A DNA stretch of 64,000 bases from Roseovarius salinarum (GTDB lineage: Bacteria; Pseudomonadota; Alphaproteobacteria; Rhodobacterales; Rhodobacteraceae). The stretch spans positions 30,634 to 94,633 of the forward strand of contig NZ_PHNT01000016.1 of NCBI RefSeq assembly GCF_002834145.1, read 5' to 3'. The translations under genes and the position numbers were made by a program. Position 1 is the stretch's first letter; each line of letters begins with the position of its first letter. Below are positions 59,508 through 64,000 of the stretch, in pieces. The notes below the pieces were generated by a model. It worked only from the letters and a program-made list of their open reading frames with translations. It did not search any database and was not told the DNA's origin.

Positions 59508-61615
59508 CCGGTTTCGAGTCCATCGTGATGGTCGACTGGTCGGCGCGCTCCAAGCCTTCGCCGGCGCGCCCCGTGCGTGATGCGATCTGGATCGCGGTGC
59601 ACGAGGGCGGCGAAACGCGGGTGAGTTATCACCGCACGCGGGCCGCCGCGCGGGATGCGCTTGTCACCCATTTCGACCGGGCGCTCGACGCGGGGCGGCG
59701 GGTGCTGGCGGGGTTCGATTTTCCCTTCGGCTACCCGCGCGGGTTCGCGCGCGCGGTGACGGGGCGGGCCGATCCGCTGGCGCTCTGGGCCGAGCTGGCC
59801 GAGAGGGTCGAGGACGCGCCCGACAACGCCAACAACCGCTTCGGCGTTGCCGCGCAGCTCAACCGGCTGTTTCCCGGAACCGGTCCCTTCTGGGGCTGTC
59901 CGCGCGACCACGAAACGCCCGACCTGCCGGCGCGGGGCAGCGACCGGGCGGGCCACGGCCTGCCCGAGCGACGGCAGGTCGAGCAGCGCCTGCGGCGCGC
60001 GCAGCCCGTTTGGAAGCTCTACACCACCGGGTCCGTCGGCTCGCAGGTGCTGCTGGGCCTGCCGATGCTGCAGGCAATGCGCCGGCGGTATGGTGACGCG
60101 CTGGCCGTCAGCCCGTTTGAACCCGCCGACGGGGCCCGGATCGTGCTGGCCGAGATCTACCCCTCGCTCCTGGCCGAGGAGATCGCGACACAGGCGGTGG
60201 AGGACGAGATCCCCGATGCCGCGCAGGTGCGCGTCACGGCCCGGACCCTTGCCGGTCTGGAGCCGGGCACGCTGGAGACCATGCTGGCCGAAGGCGATGC
60301 CGAGGAGGGCTGGATTCTCGGCGTGGGCCAGGAGGACGCGCTGCGCGCCGCTGCAACGCCCGCCCCGGCACCGCCACCCTTGCGCGATGATTGCTTCGCC
60401 ATGCCCGCCGGCGTGGACTGGACGCCGGTGGAGGACGCGCTGGCGCGGCTGCGCGACCGGCTGCACCCTGTGGTGGGCCGTGAGGACTGCGCGGTTTCCG
60501 ACAGCCCGGGCCGGGTTCTGGCCGCCCCGGTGACGGCCCGGCGCGCGCACCCGCCGCAGGCGAATTCCGCCGTTGACGGCTACGGCTTTGCCCATGACGC
60601 GCTGCCGCCGGGAGACCCGGTGCTTCCGCTGGTGCCCGGCCGCGCGGCGGCCGGCGTGCCGCTGGGCAAACCGGTGCCCGCCGGGCAGGCCGTGCGCATC
60701 CTGACCGGCGCGCCGTTGCCCGAGGGCGTCGATACCGTGGTTCTCGAGGAAGACGTGAACGACTCGGGCGGGTGCATCGCCTTTCGCGCTGGCATCCGCG
60801 CAGGCGCCAACACCCGCCCGGCCGGAGAGGACGTGGAGGACGGCGCGCGCATCCTTGACGCCGGCCGCCGCGTGACCCCGGCCGACGCGGCGCTGGCGGC
60901 CGCGACCGGTGTCGGCAGCCTGCCGGTGCGCGCGCGGCTGCAGGTCGCGGTGCTGTCGACCGGCGACGAACTGGCCGAGCCCGGCACGGAGGTCGCACCA
61001 AGCCGGATCCACGACGCCAACCGGCCGATGCTCGGTGGTCTCGTGCGCAGGTTCGGGTACGGTTTGCAGGACATGGGGCGCGTGCCCGATGATCGCGATG
61101 CGCTGCGCGCGCGTCTCGACGCGGCCGCCGACGTGGCGCATGTGATCCTGACCTCCGGCGGCGCCTCGGCGGGCGATGAGGATCATGTCTCCGCCCTGCT
61201 GAACGAATCCGGCGCGATGGCGGAATGGCGCATCGCGATCAAGCCGGGCCGCCCGCTGGCGCTGGGCCTGTGGCGCGGCGTGCCGGTCTTCGGGCTTCCG
61301 GGCAACCCGGTGGCGGCCATGGTCTGCACACTGGTGTTCGCGCGCCCGGCAATGGGCGTGCTCGCCGGCGAGGGATGGCGCGTTCCGCAGGGCGTCGAAC
61401 TGCCCGCGGGGTTCGAGAAACGCAAGAAGCCGGGCCGGCGCGAATTCCTGCGGGCGCGGGTGCGTGCGGGGCGCGTCGAGGTGTTCCCCTCCGAAGGATC
61501 CGGGCGGGTCAGCGGGCTGAGCTGGGCCGAGGGCTTGGTGGAACTGGGCGACGGCGCGGCGACGATCACGCCGGGCGACCCAGTGCGCTACATCCCGTTC
61601 GAGGCATTCTACTGA
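59504..61615 (+). CDS. moeA: MoeA molybdopterin molybdenumtransferase with an N-terminal extra domain
   Basis: A 703-residue protein in place of the usual 400. Residues from about 303 are a full MoeA: AVDGYGFA, EDVEDGARI, a STGDEL segment, TSGGASAGDEDHV, and GLPGNPVAAM, for insertion of molybdate into adenylylated molybdopterin. The first 300 residues form a separate domain with VDWSA and a GFDFPFGYPRGFA segment that resemble DUF429-type ribonuclease-H-like folds; function unknown. A Pro/Ala linker (about 288-300) joins them. The GTG at 59504 overlaps mobB. The C-terminus overlaps the convergent P450 by 7 nt. Confidence 0.9.
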   Translation: MTGFESIVMVDWSARSKPSPARPVRDAIWIAVHEGGETRVSYHRTRAAARDALVTHFDRALDAGRRVLAGFDFPFGYPRGFARAVTGRADPLALWAELAERVEDAPDNANNRFGVAAQLNRLFPGTGPFWGCPRDHETPDLPARGSDRAGHGLPERRQVEQRLRRAQPVWKLYTTGSVGSQVLLGLPMLQAMRRRYGDALAVSPFEPADGARIVLAEIYPSLLAEEIATQAVEDEIPDAAQVRVTARTLAGLEPGTLETMLAEGDAEEGWILGVGQEDALRAAATPAPAPPPLRDDCFAMPAGVDWTPVEDALARLRDRLHPVVGREDCAVSDSPGRVLAAPVTARRAHPPQANSAVDGYGFAHDALPPGDPVLPLVPGRAAAGVPLGKPVPAGQAVRILTGAPLPEGVDTVVLEEDVNDSGGCIAFRAGIRAGANTRPAGEDVEDGARILDAGRRVTPADAALAAATGVGSLPVRARLQVAVLSTGDELAEPGTEVAPSRIHDANRPMLGGLVRRFGYGLQDMGRVPDDRDALRARLDAAADVAHVILTSGGASAGDEDHVSALLNESGAMAEWRIAIKPGRPLALGLWRGVPVFGLPGNPVAAMVCTLVFARPAMGVLAGEGWRVPQGVELPAGFEKRKKPGRREFLRARVRAGRVEVFPSEGSGRVSGLSWAEGLVELGDGAATITPGDPVRYIPFEAFY

Positions 61616-62976
61616 CGCGGGGCGGCGGGCTCGGCCTCCAGCCAGACGCCGCGCTCCGGCCGCAACGTCAGGATCATCACCGGGTCCGGGTCGCGGCCGG
61701 GCACGGGGCGGAACCGGAACCGCGCCAGCAGCGTGGCCAGAACGATCACCGCCTCCTGCATGGCAAAACGGGCGCCGATGCACACGCGGGGTCCATCGCC
61801 GAAGGGTAGATAGGCGAAACGGTCGATCGCCTTGCGATCGGCGAAGCGGTGCGGCCGGAACGCGTCGGGCGTGTCCCAGATCAACCGGCTTCGGTGCAGC
61901 GCGTAGATGGGCAACACGACCGTGTCGCCCGGCCGCACCTCGGCCCCCGCCAGCCGGTCGGCCGCGTGTGCCGTGCGCGAAACGATCGCCGCGGGCGGGT
62001 AGAGGCGCAGCGCCTCTTCCACGATCATGCGGATGAACGGCAGAGCGTCGAGGTCGTCCACGCCGGCGGCGCGCGTGCCCAGAACGGACTGCGCCTCGGC
62101 GCGGGCGCGGTCCTGCACCTGCTGGTCGAAGGCGCAGAGATAGAGCGACCACGCCAGTGAAAGCGCGGTGGTTTCGTGACCCGCCACGATGAATGTCAGC
62201 AGGTTGTCGCGCAACTCCGACCGGGTCATCCCGCGCCCCGTTTCGGGATCCTGCGCGGACATCAGCATGTCGAGCAGATCGGGCGCCGTCCCCGTGCCCC
62301 GCGCGCTGCGGGCCGCCACGGCGGCATCGGCCTCGGCCTTCATGGCCCCAACGCTTCGCTCGGCCATGAGCCGTTCGGGCCGCGGGATCCAGACCGGGAG
62401 CCCGAGGATGTCGAAAAAGGCGGGGCGCCCGACCTCGGCGATGAAGGTGTCGATGGCACGGTGCACGCCGGCCGCGTCGAAGCTGCCGTCGTCGGAGAAG
62501 CTGACCTCGGCGATCACGTCGAAGGTGGTGCGCACCATTTCCTGGCAAAGGTCGAGGGCCCGGTTTCCCGCCGCTGCAACCCGTTCGGCTGCGCGGTCGG
62601 CGGCGGCCGTCATCACCGGCGCGAGCGCGGACAGGTTGCGCTGCGAGAACACGGGCGCGGCGGCACGGCGCTGCCAGCGCCAGTGCGCGCCCTCGGCGAC
62701 GAACAGGCTGTCGCCGATGGCCGGGCGCAGCATCGCCTTGGTGACCTCGGATTTCGGGTAGGCGTCGGGACGTTCCAACAGCACGCGGCGGATCGCGGCC
62801 GGGTCGGTGACCATGTGCCAGCGCGCACCGGTCCGGCCGGACACCACCGCCTGGTGCATCGTTGCCTCCGGCACGATGCCGAGCAGGTTGCGACGCGCGG
62901 CCAGGAAGCTTTCCACCGCGCCGAGGCGGCGTCGGGGCAGCGTCGCGCGGACCGGTATGCCGGTGGGTGTTGTCAT
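61609..62976 (-). CDS. Cytochrome P450
   Basis: Soluble heme monooxygenase of 455 residues. The I-helix AGHETTALS, the ExxR motif (EEALRLYPP), and the heme-binding FGDGPRVCIGARFA with the axial Cys are all present; there is no membrane anchor. Substrate and redox partners are not evident. The start MTTPTGIPVRA has a GAGAGATGACA region in front. It is convergent with moeA. Confidence 0.94.
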   Translation of the reverse strand: MTTPTGIPVRATLPRRRLGAVESFLAARRNLLGIVPEATMHQAVVSGRTGARWHMVTDPAAIRRVLLERPDAYPKSEVTKAMLRPAIGDSLFVAEGAHWRWQRRAAAPVFSQRNLSALAPVMTAAADRAAERVAAAGNRALDLCQEMVRTTFDVIAEVSFSDDGSFDAAGVHRAIDTFIAEVGRPAFFDILGLPVWIPRPERLMAERSVGAMKAEADAAVAARSARGTGTAPDLLDMLMSAQDPETGRGMTRSELRDNLLTFIVAGHETTALSLAWSLYLCAFDQQVQDRARAEAQSVLGTRAAGVDDLDALPFIRMIVEEALRLYPPAAIVSRTAHAADRLAGAEVRPGDTVVLPIYALHRSRLIWDTPDAFRPHRFADRKAIDRFAYLPFGDGPRVCIGARFAMQEAVIVLATLLARFRFRPVPGRDPDPVMILTLRPERGVWLEAEPAAPRQ

Positions 62977-63087
62977 CTCTCGACCTCTTCGCCGAGAACG
63001 TAGGCGTCACGCCGCGCCCGGCAACGGATTGCACGGCCTGCGCGGCTGCTGTATTCGGGCCGGGTGAAACGAGCACGGGGATCGTCC

Positions 63088-63738
63088 ATGTTCCGCCTTT
63101 TTGCCATGCTGATCGCCGGGCTGGTCGTTGCCGGGTGCACCAATCCCAACGACCTGGACGGGCCGACGGCCGATCTCGGCGATTTCCACCTCGGTCACAA
63201 CGTGGTGGTCGCCCCCAACCTCACGCAGGGCCCGGCCTCGCGCAAGGCCAGCAAGGAGGAGTGGATCGAGTCGATGAAGGCGGCCATCGACGAGCGGTTC
63301 AGCCGCTATGACGGCGACAGCCTTTATCACCTCGGGATCAGCGTCGAAGGCTATGTTCTGGCCATCCCCGGCGTGCCGGTGGTCGCGTCTCCGAAATCGG
63401 TTCTCATCATCAAGGTGACCGCCTGGGACGACGCCGCGGGCAAGAAGCTCAACGAGGAACCCGAACAGATCACCGTGGTCGAAACCCTTTCGGGAGAGAC
63501 GGTGCTGGGTTCGGGGCTGACCCAGTCGAAAGAACAGCAGATGCGCAACCTTAGTCGCAACGCGTCCAAGCGCATCGAGACCTGGCTGGTCCAGCAGCAC
63601 GCGCGGCACGGCTGGTTCGACGCAGACGAGGCCGCGACGGAAGAGCCCGCGCCGGCGGCCGCGGAAACCGCGGCGGAGGAAGACGCGGAAAGCGCCGATT
63701 CGGGGAAGGAACGCGTCGTCGAGGCGACCGAGGGCTGA
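63088..63738 (+). CDS. Conserved lipoprotein of unknown function
   Basis: Predicted lipoprotein of 216 residues: signal peptide with lipobox VAGC (Cys17) and mature start TNPNDLDGPTADLGDF. The rest reads as a mixed alpha/beta domain (FSRYDGDSLYHLGISVEGYVLAIPGV) and the last 40 residues are Glu/Ala-rich, probably disordered. Family not recognised. The ATG at 63088 is preferred because it makes the signal peptide; the frame is open to a GTG at 63064. Confidence 0.75.
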   Translation: MFRLFAMLIAGLVVAGCTNPNDLDGPTADLGDFHLGHNVVVAPNLTQGPASRKASKEEWIESMKAAIDERFSRYDGDSLYHLGISVEGYVLAIPGVPVVASPKSVLIIKVTAWDDAAGKKLNEEPEQITVVETLSGETVLGSGLTQSKEQQMRNLSRNASKRIETWLVQQHARHGWFDADEAATEEPAPAAAETAAEEDAESADSGKERVVEATEG

Positions 63739-63775
63739 CCGCGCCCGCGGGGGTCTTCAACGGGCGATGAAGCGC

Positions 63776-63804
63776 TTGATTTTCGGCGCGCGAGCCAATA
63801 ATAG
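63776..63804 (+). promoter_or_regulatory. Probable sigma-70 promoter of tuf
   Basis: TTGATT (63776-63781) and TAATAG (63799-63804) are spaced by exactly 17 nt, 60 nt before the tuf ATG. Good agreement with a housekeeping promoter. Confidence 0.6.
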
Positions 63805-63864
63805 GCGCGCGGAGCAAGCACCACGGGCCGTCCGGCCCTCCAACAGAACAAGGCGCCCAGAGAT

Positions 63865-64000
63865 ATGGCAAAGGAAAAGTTTGACCGTTCGAAACCGCAC
63901 GTGAACATCGGGACGATTGGTCACGTTGACCACGGCAAGACGACGTTGACGGCTGCGATCACGAAGTATTTCGGTGATTTCCAGGCCTACGACAAGATTG
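63865..64000 (+). CDS. tuf: Elongation factor Tu, N-terminal part (runs off right edge)
   Basis: The first 45 codons of EF-Tu, the GTPase that brings aminoacyl-tRNA to the ribosome. The P-loop GHVDHGKTT is at residues 19-27 and the start [19 protein letters not shown] is the family hallmark. The rest lies outside the window. Confidence 0.98.
   Translation, partial: MAKEKFDRSKPHVNIGTIGHVDHGKTTLTAAITKYFGDFQAYDKI

Noticed and set aside
59318..63076. 1252-codon minus-strand open frame spanning the moeA fusion and the P450
   Set aside because: Covers moeA in antisense and the P450 in another frame of the same strand; composition is Arg/Pro/His-rich and matches no family.
1..64000. CRISPR arrays, transposases, integrases, attachment sites, replication origin
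   Set aside because: None seen: no regularly spaced repeats, no transposase or recombinase motifs, no DnaA-box cluster.

Overview
The window looks like chromosomal core and near-core sequence from a high-GC alphaproteobacterium, most likely a roseobacter-type member of the Rhodobacterales (Rhodobacteraceae). The basis is the very GC-rich coding sequence and dense operons with ATGA/GTGA stop-start overlaps. It also rests on lineage-typical genes: a TIGR02302/DUF4175 low-complexity protein, DUF6456 and DUF6477 proteins, a 44-residue aa3 oxidase subunit IV, PHB genes and aerobic CobN-type cobalamin synthesis. I see no rRNA, tRNA, CRISPR array or insertion sequence. All assignments come from reading the sequence; nothing was searched.

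Layout. 1-3310: a cobalamin unit on the minus strand (B12 riboswitch, hupE, terminator, cobW, cobN running off the left edge). 3529-6984: smc. 6985-8491: a lower-GC patch with one orphan gene, possibly acquired. 8492-13139: mltB-like transglycosylase, a cobC-DUF1636-cobD group and an iron-binding protein ended by two large hairpins. 13286-15638: polyprenyl diphosphate synthase, DUF2007, a TrmN6-like methyltransferase and a DUF465 peptide. 15804-18837: phaB, phaA and an EAL protein. 18938-21726: sterol-desaturase-type hydroxylase, small membrane proteins and TlpA. 21748-27549: argH, a lipoprotein, DUF2834, lysA and TIGR02302. 27718-32853: lipA, a VIT-family transporter, the DUF6456/DUF6477 pair and a non-pyrrolysine MttB homologue.

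33049-38726: guaA, an FkbM-like methyltransferase, a DMT exporter, a FadL-type outer-membrane protein and a P-loop ATPase. 38814-42205: metA, alpha/beta hydrolase, PPK2 and a TetR regulator. 42388-44944: a tight operon of uracil-DNA glycosylase, phosphoesterase, LysE exporter and moaB. 45039-52495: an RND efflux pair, a DsbD-like periplasmic protein, YqgE and a Sua5-type tRNA enzyme. 52628-56333: acyl-CoA dehydrogenase, MBL hydrolase, oxidase subunit IV and a lipoprotein. 56353-61615: azlCD, then a divergent molybdenum-cofactor operon fdhD-(micro-ORF)-mobA-mobB-moeA. 61609-64000: a P450, a lipoprotein and the start of tuf.

Themes. Cobalamin appears three ways: riboswitch-controlled cobalt import and insertion, nucleotide-loop assembly (cobC/cobD), and a possible corrinoid-dependent methyltransferase (MttB). 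Molybdenum-cofactor maturation is the other coherent theme, and two of the most unusual observations sit there: a palindromic AT-rich repeat that reads as a coupled 30-codon ORF between fdhD and mobA, and a MoeA carrying a 300-residue N-terminal domain. A strong plus-strand terminator with no gene in front of it (28800-28839) suggests an unannotated small RNA.
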